Source of the DNA: an uncultured Eubacteriales bacterium
GTDB lineage: Bacteria > Bacillota > Clostridia > Oscillospirales > Acutalibacteraceae
Direction of reading: 5' to 3'
Assembly (NCBI GenBank): GCA_900317215.1
Contig: ONFW01000100.1
Span: 1-11,153 of the forward strand
Length of the DNA stretch: 11,153 nt
The notes under the pieces are model-generated. The model saw only the letters and a list, made by a program, of their open reading frames with translations. It made no database searches and had not been told where the DNA came from. Below are positions 1-7,151 of the stretch, piece after piece. A program made the position numbers and the translations under genes. The number at the start of each line of letters is the position of its first letter. Position 1 is the first letter of the stretch.

Positions 1-66
1 ACACCGGCGTTTCATGCGTAACGGTTCAAGGACAGTGCAGCAAAGGCGCAGCTTTATTTACGGGAT
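1..66. other. Short non-coding left edge, no feature seen
   Basis: These 66 bases lie downstream of the minus-strand acetyltransferase stop codon. I see no coding frame, no hairpin followed by a T-run that would terminate the acetyltransferase transcript, and no tRNA-like fold. Confidence 0.5.
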
Positions 67-531
67 TTATTTTTCCAGAAAAACGACATCCATTCTCTCA
101 TTTACGTTCAGCGTTTCACCTGTACGATGATAGCCGAGCTTTTCATACAGATGAAGGTTCCTCTTTTCCTGCAGGATCGTATTAAGGCTCCAGTTATCTT
201 GTCCATGGAGTCTTTCCGCCTCGAGGATAGCCTTTTGTGCATATCCCTTGTTTCTGTATTCCGGCATAATAAAGACAGGAGATATTCTTTTTCTGCTGCC
301 GTCCTTGCGATCGACCACACGAATTGCGCCGACAATATTATCCTCTGCCGAGATAAGATAATAGGTCGTTTCGGGCATATCATACTTTTTCAGAAGATCT
401 TCAAGGCTCTCCTGTGCAGGGCTTAGTCCGTGATCCTGATACTTTTCCAGTAGAGGTGTGAATACCTCGACCTGCATTCGCCATACAGTATTCATGTCGT
501 CTCTTGAAGCCCGCTTCAGATATAGATCCAT
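67..531 (-). CDS. GNAT-family N-acetyltransferase
   Basis: A 154-aa cytosolic protein of the Gcn5-related N-acetyltransferase fold, expected to move an acetyl group from acetyl-CoA to an amine; the substrate cannot be told from sequence. The core is visible: a strand around residues 64-72 (NIVGAIRVV), a strand at 83-90, then the acetyl-CoA pyrophosphate-binding motif RNKGYA at 93-98 opening the next helix. The C-terminal LHLYEKLGY (126-134) is the usual GNAT ending where the Tyr-containing helix meets the last strands. The frame is open upstream to an ATG at 603, but the ATG at 531 has a GGGGAG ribosome binding site just upstream and starts at the family's normal N-terminal strand (MDLYLKRA), so I chose it. 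The gene stands alone, divergent from the pheST operon. Family call is firm, role unknown. Confidence 0.88.
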   Translation of the reverse strand: MDLYLKRASRDDMNTVWRMQVEVFTPLLEKYQDHGLSPAQESLEDLLKKYDMPETTYYLISAEDNIVGAIRVVDRKDGSRKRISPVFIMPEYRNKGYAQKAILEAERLHGQDNWSLNTILQEKRNLHLYEKLGYHRTGETLNVNERMDVVFLEK

Positions 532-694
532 TTTTATTCTCCCCGCTGTTATTTCAGTGCAGGAAAGCCGGACATGACAGACTCCTGTTTTGCTGTTACA
601 CAAGCAGCTCGTCTGTATTTACGCAAATGCAGCATGTGATATTTCAGTAATTGATCTGTCTGTTCTCAAGCTTTCGTTTTGAACTTATACTGTT

Positions 695-723
695 ATTATA
701 GCATAAAGCTATAGCTCAGGCAA
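695..723 (-). promoter_or_regulatory. Candidate sigma-A promoter for the acetyltransferase gene
   Basis: Reading the minus strand, a -35 TTGCCT (723-718, 4 of 6 consensus) and a perfect -10 TATAAT (700-695) are separated by 17 nt. Transcription would start near 688, giving a leader of about 155 nt before the ATG at 531. A 10-bp perfect palindrome AGCTATAGCT (707-716) sits inside the spacer and could be an operator. Prediction from sequence only. Confidence 0.5.
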
Positions 724-796
724 CCTTAGAGGTTTCAGCCGGTTGAAGCAAATCCGTAAACGCTGTAAAATCTCAAAGTAAATCTTTAAATAGTGC

Positions 797-826
797 TTGC
801 AAAATCGTATCCTGTTGTGTTATAAT
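797..826 (+). promoter_or_regulatory. Promoter of the T-box-pheST operon
   Basis: -35 TTGCAA (797-802, 4 of 6) and -10 TATAAT (821-826, perfect) with an 18-nt spacer. The predicted start near 833 lies just ahead of the T-box leader, which is the position expected for such an operon. Confidence 0.65.
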
Positions 827-832
827 GTTGAA

Positions 833-1090
833 TATCTAAAAAACGCTGTGATAAAGAGAGTAACCGCAAGCTCTGTATGTAAAGAGACCCCTGTCACCGG
901 CTGAAAGCAGAGGCTTACTGCAGCGGCGAAGTTCACTTTTGAGCGGTGCTGCCGAAAATGCCCTGCATGACTAAGCGGCAACGGGTCGTGCCGTTATACA
1001 CGGAAGAGTGTCCGTCTCAGAAAGGCGGAAATCAGGGTGGTACCACGGATAATTTCGCCCCTGCGTGCTTGCGCAGGGGCTTTTTATTAT
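833..1090 (+). ncRNA. T-box leader responding to tRNA-Phe
   Basis: A cis-acting RNA that binds a tRNA through the anticodon and reads whether its 3' end is free. The conserved T-box segment AGGGTGGTACCACGG occupies 1034-1048. Its bulge UGGU (1038-1041) is the complement of ACCA, the 3' end of tRNA-Phe with discriminator A. A UUC phenylalanine triplet at 932-934, followed by A, is placed as the specifier on the 3' side of Stem I; ACCGC (863-867) can close against GCGGU (943-947) at the base of that stem. The antiterminator base CAGGG (1033-1037) pairs with CCCUG (1059-1063), which is also the left arm of the terminator at 1057-1080, so the two folds are mutually exclusive. The downstream pheS gene independently confirms the phenylalanine assignment. 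Outer boundaries are approximate. Confidence 0.92.
1057..1085 (+). terminator. T-box regulated intrinsic terminator
   Basis: A perfect 9-bp stem GCCCCTGCG (1057-1065) / CGCAGGGGC (1072-1080) with a 6-nt loop, followed directly by TTTTT. It is the default (charged tRNA) fold of the leader and sits 44 nt before the pheS start codon. Confidence 0.93.
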
Positions 1091-1128
1091 GTCAGCCGCC
1101 CCTCAGAATAAACTATATGGAGGTTATT

Positions 1129-2181
1129 ATGGACGAACGAATTTTAAAGCTGAAGACCGATTTTGAACAGAAGCTTGCCGAAGCCGCAGATCTTAACGGT
1201 CTTGACAGCCTCAGAGTCAGCTACCTCGGCAAAAAGGGAAGCATCACCGCTCTGCTCAAGGGAATGAAGGAGCTTTCCGTTGAGGCAAAAAGGGCTTTCG
1301 GCGCCGACGTCAACAAGCTCAAGGAATATGCCGCGGAGCTTATCGAGAAAAAACAGGAGGAGCTGAAGAAAAAGCAGATAGAGCGAGAGATAAGGTCAAT
1401 GCCGGTGTTTGACATTACCGCTCCCTCCGCCTGTGAATGCGGGTCTTATCACCCGATAACTCTCGTTCAGAGACAGTGCGAGAAGATATTCAAATCAATG
1501 GGCTTTACCGTGGAGGATTATTCCGAGGTCGTTACCGATTATGAGTGCTTTGAGTCCCTCAATATTCCCAAGCACCACCCGGCAAGAGATATGCAGGATA
1601 CCTATTACCTTGAAAACGGTCAGCTCCTGAAATCGCAGACCTCTGCGGCTCAGAACGCCATTCTCAGAAAATACGGTCCCGGTCTTATAAATAACGGCAC
1701 TCCGATAAGAGCTATCTTCCCGGGAAGATGCTTCCGCAATGAGGCCACTGACGCCTGCCACGAGAATACTTTCTTCCAGATGGAGGGCGTTATGGTCGAC
1801 AAGGACATCTCAATTTCTAACCTTATATATTTTATGAAGACTATGCTCTCAGAGGTCTTTCGCAAAGATATCAAGGTCAGGCTCCGCCCCGGCTTCTTCC
1901 CCTTCGTTGAACCCGGCTTTGAGCTTGATATAAGCTGCCTTATCTGCGGCGGCACAGGCTGCCCCTCGTGCAAGCACAGCGGCTGGCTTGAGCTTTGTCC
2001 CTGCGGTATGATACACCCGAACGTGCTGCGCGAGGGCGGCATTGACCCCGAAAAATACACAGGCTTTGCGTTCGGGCTCGGTCTGACAAGGCTTGCTATG
2101 ATGAAATACGGCGTCAAGGATATCAGAGATCTCAACAGCGGAAGCCTGAAAGTGCTGTCGCAGTTCACCGATGATGAATAA
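1129..2181 (+). CDS. pheS: Phenylalanyl-tRNA synthetase alpha subunit
   Basis: The 350-aa catalytic subunit of the (alpha-beta)2 enzyme that charges tRNA-Phe with phenylalanine, close to the usual length of about 340. Residues 1-90 form the charged N-terminal helical arm (coiled-coil type). Class II motif 1 begins near HPITLVQRQ (108-116), with the hallmark NIPKHHPARDMQDTYYL (145-161). Motif 2 carries FRNE (202-205) and FQMEG (216-220), and motif 3 is GLGLTRLAMM (316-325). A Cys cluster with CxxC-x4-CxxC spacing (C270, C273, C278, C281), plus C290 and C292, lies before the C-terminal strands; such inserts occur in Gram-positive PheS and may bind zinc. The frame is open back to 946, inside the T-box; the ATG at 1129 is chosen because it follows a GGAGG site (1119-1123) by 5 nt and matches the family N-terminus. 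Confidence 0.97.
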   Translation: MDERILKLKTDFEQKLAEAADLNGLDSLRVSYLGKKGSITALLKGMKELSVEAKRAFGADVNKLKEYAAELIEKKQEELKKKQIEREIRSMPVFDITAPSACECGSYHPITLVQRQCEKIFKSMGFTVEDYSEVVTDYECFESLNIPKHHPARDMQDTYYLENGQLLKSQTSAAQNAILRKYGPGLINNGTPIRAIFPGRCFRNEATDACHENTFFQMEGVMVDKDISISNLIYFMKTMLSEVFRKDIKVRLRPGFFPFVEPGFELDISCLICGGTGCPSCKHSGWLELCPCGMIHPNVLREGGIDPEKYTGFAFGLGLTRLAMMKYGVKDIRDLNSGSLKVLSQFTDDE

Positions 2182-2195
2182 GGGAGGGAAACAAT

Positions 2196-4568
2196 ATGTT
2201 TTTATCAATGAATTGGATAGAGGACTTTGTAGATCTGAGCGGACTTGACAAGCTTGACCTTATTCACAGATTCTCACTCTCCACAGCAGAGGTCGAAAAC
2301 GAGATATTCTTCAAGGGCAAGGAGCTTTCAGGAGTAGTAGTTGCTCAGATCATGTCCGTTGAAAACCACCCCTCCTCAAAAAAGCTTCATCTTCTCAAGG
2401 TGGATACCGGCAGCGGTGAGCTCACTGACGTTGTCTGCGGCGCTCCTAACGTCAGAGTGGGCATGAAGACCGCCTTTGCAAAGCTCGGAGCAACTATCGG
2501 CGGGATCACTATAGCCCCGAGGGAGCTTGCAGGCTATACCTCCTACGGAATGTGCTGCGGCGAATCCGAGCTCGGGATAAGCGACGACGGCTCGGGCATC
2601 ATGGAGATAACGGACGATGTTCCTCTCGGCACAGACATAAAGAGCATTTATGATATTGAGGATATCATTTTTGAGGTCGATAACAAGAGCCTTACCAACC
2701 GTCCCGACCTGTGGGGTCATTACGGGATAGCAAGAGAATTTGCGGCTCTCGCAGGCAGACCGCTGAAAGCCCTTGATACAGAGGAGCTTTCGGTATATGA
2801 CGGGCTTCCCGGGGTCGATATGAAGATAGAAGATGACCTGTGCAAAAGATACAGCACAATAAAGGTTGAAAACATCAGCAGGACCGTAAGCCCTGTTAAT
2901 ATCCGCATAAGACTTTACTACTGCGGAATGAGGGCGATCAATTTCCTTGCCGATCTCACCAACTACATCATGCTTGAAATGGGCCAGCCAATGCACGCCT
3001 TCGACTCAAGAAGGGTAGAAAGCATACGTATAAAAAGGTTCGATGCGCCCTTTACCTTCAAAACTCTTGACGGAGTTGAGAGAAATATAGATGAGAACAC
3101 TCTCATGATATGCAACGGCAATACCCCCGTTGCAATTGCAGGAATAATGGGCGGTCTGTATTCCGAGATAGTTGACGATACCACAACGCTCACTCTTGAA
3201 TCCGCCAATTTTGACGCAGCCTCTGTAAGAAAGTCTACCGTACGGCTCAGCCACAGGACAGATGCTTCGATGCGCTATGAAAAGAGTCTCGACCCCGAAA
3301 TGACAGTTCCGGCTATCGGCAGATTCCTCTATCTTCTGAAAAAGTATGACAGCGGCGCCAAGGCTGTATCACGCCTTACCGATGAATATGCGGTGAAGTT
3401 CCCGCCCGTGACCCTCACCTTTGACCAGAGCTTTGTTGACAGATATACCGGTATATCAATTGACGGTGACACAATAGTCAGAACACTCAGAAGCCTTGGC
3501 TTTGACGTTGAGCACAACGGCACGGAATTTACCGTTGATGTTCCCTCGTGGAGAACGACCAAGGACGTAACGATGAAGGCTGATATAATTGAGGAGATCA
3601 CAAGGATATACGGCTATGACAACTTTGAGGTCAACACCACCCGCTCTCCCCTCTATCCCGTGAGAATGACAGAGGAAAAGACAGCCGAGGAGAAAATAAA
3701 GGATATACTTGTAAAGAGGTTCTCTCTGCACGAGGTACACTCCTATGTCTGGGCGTATAACGATGAGCAGAAGGCTCTTGGCATGAAGATCGAGGAGAAT
3801 ATCAGGCTTGCCAACGCTACCAACCCCAACATAGAAACTCTGAGAAGGTCCATGATACCTACACAGCTCTGTCAGGTCAAGAGCAATGTCTCCTACTCAC
3901 CGGATTTTGGTATTTTTGAGATAGGCAGAACCGTAGACGGTCTTGACGAAAAAGGTCTGTGCAGGGAGCATAAGATGCTTGCTGTCACGCTTTACAGCAG
4001 GATAAAAAATGTCCGTGAGATCTATTTCGATCTGCGTGATATTCTTACTGCTATCGCCTCAGACATAAAGCACACAAGGCTCACATTTGTTCCGAGAGAG
4101 GCTTCTCATGATTACGAGCATCCCGTCAACCTCAATACGGTAATGCTTGACGGTGCCGAGCTTGGCGTTATCGGCATAGTTCACCCGACAATATCCGGAA
4201 ATATAGACAAAAAGGGAAGCATCGTTTTTGCTGAGATCGATGTTCAGAGGCTGGCAGATTCCGACGATAAGGGCATAGTATACAGCGAGCCGTCTAAATA
4301 TCCTTCTATCGAATACGATCTGAGCATGGATATTCCCGAGAAAATCTATTACAGCGATATCGAAAGGTGCTGGGAAAATGAAGGCGGAGATATCCTCAGG
4401 GCTGTCTCTATCGTTGATACCTACGATACCGATACGGTACACAGAATAACCGTTCGCTTTACATTCTCATCCCCGGAAAGGACTCTCTCCTCAGCCGAGG
4501 TGCAGGAAATAATTGACAGGATCACAGATAATCTGCTGAAAAAGAACGTGACGATCAAGCAACAGTAA
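2196..4568 (+). CDS. pheT: Phenylalanyl-tRNA synthetase beta subunit
   Basis: The 790-aa beta subunit, full length for the family, which binds tRNA and edits misacylated Tyr-tRNA-Phe in partnership with PheS. Domains seen in order: B1 N-terminus (MNWIEDFVDLS, 5-15); EMAP-II-like tRNA-binding OB fold about 40-150 (ENHPSSKKLHLLKVD, then VVCGAPNV); the B3/B4 editing region with SLTNRPDLWGHYGIARE (165-181), GQPMHAFD (263-270) and RTDASMRYEKSLDP (354-367); B5 about 400-480 with VPSWRTTKDVTMKADIIEEI; the catalytic-like core; and a C-terminal FDX-ACB anticodon-binding domain about 695-790 (YSEPSKYPSIEYDLSM onward). The start follows a GGGAGGG ribosome binding site and lies 14 nt after the pheS stop, so the two genes are co-transcribed under T-box control. 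No frameshift or missing block was seen. Confidence 0.97.
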   Translation: MFLSMNWIEDFVDLSGLDKLDLIHRFSLSTAEVENEIFFKGKELSGVVVAQIMSVENHPSSKKLHLLKVDTGSGELTDVVCGAPNVRVGMKTAFAKLGATIGGITIAPRELAGYTSYGMCCGESELGISDDGSGIMEITDDVPLGTDIKSIYDIEDIIFEVDNKSLTNRPDLWGHYGIAREFAALAGRPLKALDTEELSVYDGLPGVDMKIEDDLCKRYSTIKVENISRTVSPVNIRIRLYYCGMRAINFLADLTNYIMLEMGQPMHAFDSRRVESIRIKRFDAPFTFKTLDGVERNIDENTLMICNGNTPVAIAGIMGGLYSEIVDDTTTLTLESANFDAASVRKSTVRLSHRTDASMRYEKSLDPEMTVPAIGRFLYLLKKYDSGAKAVSRLTDEYAVKFPPVTLTFDQSFVDRYTGISIDGDTIVRTLRSLGFDVEHNGTEFTVDVPSWRTTKDVTMKADIIEEITRIYGYDNFEVNTTRSPLYPVRMTEEKTAEEKIKDILVKRFSLHEVHSYVWAYNDEQKALGMKIEENIRLANATNPNIETLRRSMIPTQLCQVKSNVSYSPDFGIFEIGRTVDGLDEKGLCREHKMLAVTLYSRIKNVREIYFDLRDILTAIASDIKHTRLTFVPREASHDYEHPVNLNTVMLDGAELGVIGIVHPTISGNIDKKGSIVFAEIDVQRLADSDDKGIVYSEPSKYPSIEYDLSMDIPEKIYYSDIERCWENEGGDILRAVSIVDTYDTDTVHRITVRFTFSSPERTLSSAEVQEIIDRITDNLLKKNVTIKQQ

Positions 4569-4690
4569 GATATAAGGCTGATGTGTAGAATTTTACCCTC
4601 TGATTTGATAGTTTTCGTATAATTTTCGGCAAAATTCTATTGTATTTTACTCAGGAATGTGTTAATATTACTTATGTGGAGGTGGTATAA
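4569..4690 (+). promoter_or_regulatory. pheT-ireB intergenic region with candidate promoter elements
   Basis: There is no clear intrinsic terminator after pheT. A perfect -10 hexamer TATAAT (4618-4623) lacks a good -35 at normal spacing (TTTTAC at 4591-4596 is too far away). A second, weaker pair is TTGTAT (4640-4645) with TAATAT (4663-4668) at 17 nt. A 9-bp inverted repeat TAGAATTTT (4586-4594) / AAAATTCTA (4631-4639) frames the first -10. ireB may be read from here, by read-through from pheT, or both. Confidence 0.4.
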
Positions 4691-4936
4691 ATGCATGATA
4701 AGACAATGATATTTTCTCTTTCGGACAATCGTGACGACAGCATAAGGACAATACTCACTACAGTTTATAAGGCACTTGAGGAAAAGGGCTATAATCCGAT
4801 CAATCAGATCGTAGGCTATATTTTGTCTGAAGACCCGACATATATCACCACTCATAAGAATGCGAGATCGTTGATCCGCAGGATCGACAGAGATGATCTT
4901 CTTGAGGTGCTTCTCAAAAGCTATCTCAAGTCATAA
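4691..4936 (+). CDS. ireB: IreB-family regulatory protein (UPF0297)
   Basis: An 81-aa cytosolic protein of the IreB/YrzL family. In Enterococcus faecalis, IreB is phosphorylated on N-terminal threonines by the PASTA kinase IreK and acts as a negative regulator of cephalosporin tolerance; that role is known for the family and only inferred here. The family signature is unmistakable: KGYNPINQIVGYILSEDPTY (33-52) followed by NAR and IRR with RDDLLEVLL towards the C-terminus. Thr5, in KTMIF, occupies the region of the phosphorylated threonines in the enterococcal protein. The ATG follows a strong GGAGGTGG site (4678-4685). In Bacillus this gene sits with alaS, ruvX and a DUF1292 gene, whereas here it follows pheT. 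It precedes the 99-aa gene by 26 nt and is probably co-transcribed with it. Confidence 0.93.
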   Translation: MHDKTMIFSLSDNRDDSIRTILTTVYKALEEKGYNPINQIVGYILSEDPTYITTHKNARSLIRRIDRDDLLEVLLKSYLKS

Positions 4937-4962
4937 GCACGCAACATAAAAGGAGGCAGCTC

Positions 4963-5262
4963 ATGGCTGAAACAAAATTCTTTCAGTACAAAGGAAAGCC
5001 GCTTGTACGCTGCGGAGACACTCTATACTACGGTGATATGAACGACAGCTTTGTTATCAAAATGGTCATAAAATCCAAGCAGCCCATTGATGATCTTCAG
5101 GTAGCCGATAAAGTTGCCGTTCAGCTTATCAGCACTGACCCGTTTATAAGCCCGAGAAAGGCTATTGTAAAAACAAGTGAGAAATCAGACCTCTGGACAG
5201 CTATCGACATAGGAAGCGTATGGCTGAAAAAGGCTCTCAAGGAAGCAGCTAAGCAGCAATAA
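4963..5262 (+). CDS. Conserved-looking hypothetical protein, 99 aa
   Basis: I do not recognise this family. It has a perfect AGGAGG ribosome binding site (4951-4956) 6 nt before the ATG, codon use like its neighbours, and a terminator right after the stop, so it is very likely a real gene. The protein has no signal peptide or membrane segment and should be cytosolic. Short beta strands dominate residues 5-80: FFQYKGKPLVRCGDTLYYGD at the N-terminus, then FVIKMVI and VAVQLIST. It ends in a charged helix (WLKKALKEAAKQQ). The layout suggests a small single-domain beta-barrel or sheet protein, which is inference. It shares a transcript with ireB, so a role linked to cell-envelope signalling is possible but unsupported by motif. 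Confidence 0.82.
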   Translation: MAETKFFQYKGKPLVRCGDTLYYGDMNDSFVIKMVIKSKQPIDDLQVADKVAVQLISTDPFISPRKAIVKTSEKSDLWTAIDIGSVWLKKALKEAAKQQ

Positions 5263-5268
5263 AGAAAT

Positions 5269-5298
5269 CCCCCGACATCGGTCGGGGGTTCTTTTTTT
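5269..5298 (+). terminator. Intrinsic terminator after the ireB pair
   Basis: A perfect 8-bp stem CCCCCGAC (5269-5276) / GTCGGGGG (5281-5288) with a 4-nt loop, followed by TTC and seven T. It closes the plus-strand unit. The minus-strand galactofuranosyltransferase gene ends 33 nt beyond it; read in that direction the stem is followed only by ATTTCTTT, so it may work weakly as a bidirectional terminator. Confidence 0.9.
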
Positions 5299-5330
5299 GA
5301 TTATATTGTTTTGTCCTTTTGATTTTATCA

Positions 5331-7151
5331 TTATCGGTCATGCTTGTCCATTCTGTCAAGATAGCCCTGAAAATCAGCAAGCTCAGCGAGATGCTTTTTG
5401 TAGCCATGTCTTACAAAGGGATATCTGAAAAAGAAGCCTATGCATTTAAAAAACAGCATGAACAAATATTTCCACAGCTTTCTGCGCTTAATCTCAGTGA
5501 CATAACCCTTTCCTGCGGCGGTGTCATAGTGGAGCATACGCCTGTGCTTATAGAAATTAGTTACCCTCGGCTGAGCAAGGTCGGTGATATAAAAGCCGTC
5601 CTTATCCCTTCTGTACATGAATGAAGGAAGAAGTATGCCGTTGAGTGAAAGAAACTGCTTTTTCAGATGACTTTTTTCCATTCGTGAAGCGATATACTTT
5701 TTCTCGTCATAATATACCCCGTATTTTTCCATAAGCTCATTATCATCAAGAAGCGGCTGACAAGACCCCATAAGCTCCCTGTTGAGCGAAGCGGTATCGG
5801 TCATCAGAAAATGCTTCCAGCCCTTTAAATAATCCTTGTAAGCCCGAAAAATGAGATCCGCAAGAAAATACCTCTGGAATATCGTCTGCTTGAGAACGCT
5901 TGCACACAGCTTTCTTGCCTGCCACAGCGCATAGCCCTTCTGCTTGTTGACCGAGGTCATGATAAGCTCGTTTCTTTTTATATAATACTCCTGAAAACCG
6001 ACATACTTTGTGTCAAAATCATCATGCCATACGGCGATGCCGTTGATAACGGCTATCCTGTCCGCACAGCGCAAAGAATACTCTATATCATCAAGCTTTA
6101 CAAAAAGCTGAAGCGGGTAGCCGTGCTTCTCATGCCAGTCGGCAGGAAAACAGAAAAACCACCATGCATTATAGTTTCCCTCCGGATAATATGCCGTTTC
6201 AAGCACATTTTCCCTTTGAGTGATATCTATATCCTGACCAATGGAATTAAGCCTTTTTCCGTCCCATACAGAGCCTGCCTCATGCTGAGTCACCCTGTCG
6301 CTCAGCCTTATCATAGTGCCGCCTACGGAAAGCTCCTTCAGCTCCTGCCTTCGCAGTCTTAATATCGCATATACCCTCAGCAGCATTTCGCAGTCGAGTA
6401 CGATATCATCATCCATAAACAGTACATGCGTGAAGTTTCTGCCGCTGTTCACTGCCTCATAATAGCCCCGCGTAAAACCGCCGCTCCCGCCTGTATTCTC
6501 GTTTTGTATAAGCGTGACGTTTTTGTTTGCGACCTCAGCCGAATTAAGAGTCTTTCCGTTGTCAACAATATAAAAATGAATATTGTTTTTATGAAAGACG
6601 GTGCTTTTTGCAAGGTAGCTATTGATCTCCTTAAGATTATGCAGGATGAATTTTTCTCTTTTGAACGTGCATATCACAACAGCCATATTCACGCCGTTCG
6701 GTTTTTCGCTTCCGCAGAGATACTCTCCTCCGAAAAACCGTCCGTCCTCTGCCTCAAGCCTGAAATATATATGGGCATAGCCCTCCTTCAAAAAAGCTGT
6801 CAGCTCAGTAACGTCATCGGCACACGCTCTGCTCTCAAGTCTTTTTTCGAGAAGGAGCTTCTCTATGAATCCTCTCTCAGACTTTACAGCCCCGAAAATG
6901 CGTAAAACAAAGCTGCCGCAGACCCTGAGCCTTAAAAAAAGCTCTGAGAGCATGCAGTATTCCGTATACTTCATAACAGCCAGCGAATTGAAATATGTAT
7001 CGAAGGCCGCCGTGCCGCAGATATTCAGATATGCCCCGTTATCGCAGCATTTTACGGAGCCGCATTCCTCACGGAAATACAGCTCCGCCTTATTACAGAT
7101 CTCCTCTTTCGGAAGCAGTATGCTGCGTAGAATAGTAAGAGAATTATTCAC
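5331..7151 (-). CDS. GlfT2-like galactofuranosyltransferase (GT2 family)
   Basis: A 606-aa glycosyltransferase resembling mycobacterial GlfT2 (about 637 aa), which adds galactofuranose from UDP-Galf. Layout fits that family: an N-terminal beta-rich domain (about 1-150), a GT-A catalytic domain starting at NMAVVICTFKRE (155-166), and a helical C-terminal part. Catalytic features seen are the metal-binding DDD at 247-249 (FMDDDIV), the acceptor-site Trp pair WWFF (330-333), the LDDIEYSLR motif (353-361) and WHDDFD (375-380). NENTGGSGGFTRGYYEA (217-233) is the typical sugar-nucleotide loop. Basic and aromatic residues near 557-585 may associate with the membrane. The start is GTG at 7151, the only start in the frame before an upstream stop; AGGAAG inside the end of glf is its ribosome binding site, and it overlaps glf by 8 nt, implying translational coupling. 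Acceptor unknown. Confidence 0.88.
   Translation of the reverse strand: MNNSLTILRSILLPKEEICNKAELYFREECGSVKCCDNGAYLNICGTAAFDTYFNSLAVMKYTEYCMLSELFLRLRVCGSFVLRIFGAVKSERGFIEKLLLEKRLESRACADDVTELTAFLKEGYAHIYFRLEAEDGRFFGGEYLCGSEKPNGVNMAVVICTFKREKFILHNLKEINSYLAKSTVFHKNNIHFYIVDNGKTLNSAEVANKNVTLIQNENTGGSGGFTRGYYEAVNSGRNFTHVLFMDDDIVLDCEMLLRVYAILRLRRQELKELSVGGTMIRLSDRVTQHEAGSVWDGKRLNSIGQDIDITQRENVLETAYYPEGNYNAWWFFCFPADWHEKHGYPLQLFVKLDDIEYSLRCADRIAVINGIAVWHDDFDTKYVGFQEYYIKRNELIMTSVNKQKGYALWQARKLCASVLKQTIFQRYFLADLIFRAYKDYLKGWKHFLMTDTASLNRELMGSCQPLLDDNELMEKYGVYYDEKKYIASRMEKSHLKKQFLSLNGILLPSFMYRRDKDGFYITDLAQPRVTNFYKHRRMLHYDTAAGKGYVTEIKRRKLWKYLFMLFFKCIGFFFRYPFVRHGYKKHLAELADFQGYLDRMDKHDR

Noticed and set aside
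532..603. 24-codon N-terminal extension of the acetyltransferase
   Set aside because: The extension is Cys-rich and unlike the GNAT fold, whereas the ATG at 531 has a GGGGAG site and begins at the first predicted strand.
758..849. Direct repeat AAACGCTGT at 758-766 and 841-849
   Set aside because: Only 9 bp, 83 bp apart on either side of the pheST promoter, with no further similarity; chance is a sufficient explanation.
946..1128. Upstream extension of the pheS reading frame by 61 codons
   Set aside because: It runs through the T-box core and terminator, has no ribosome binding site at its first ATG, and the encoded residues are unlike any PheS N-terminus. The ATG at 1129 has a proper GGAGG site.
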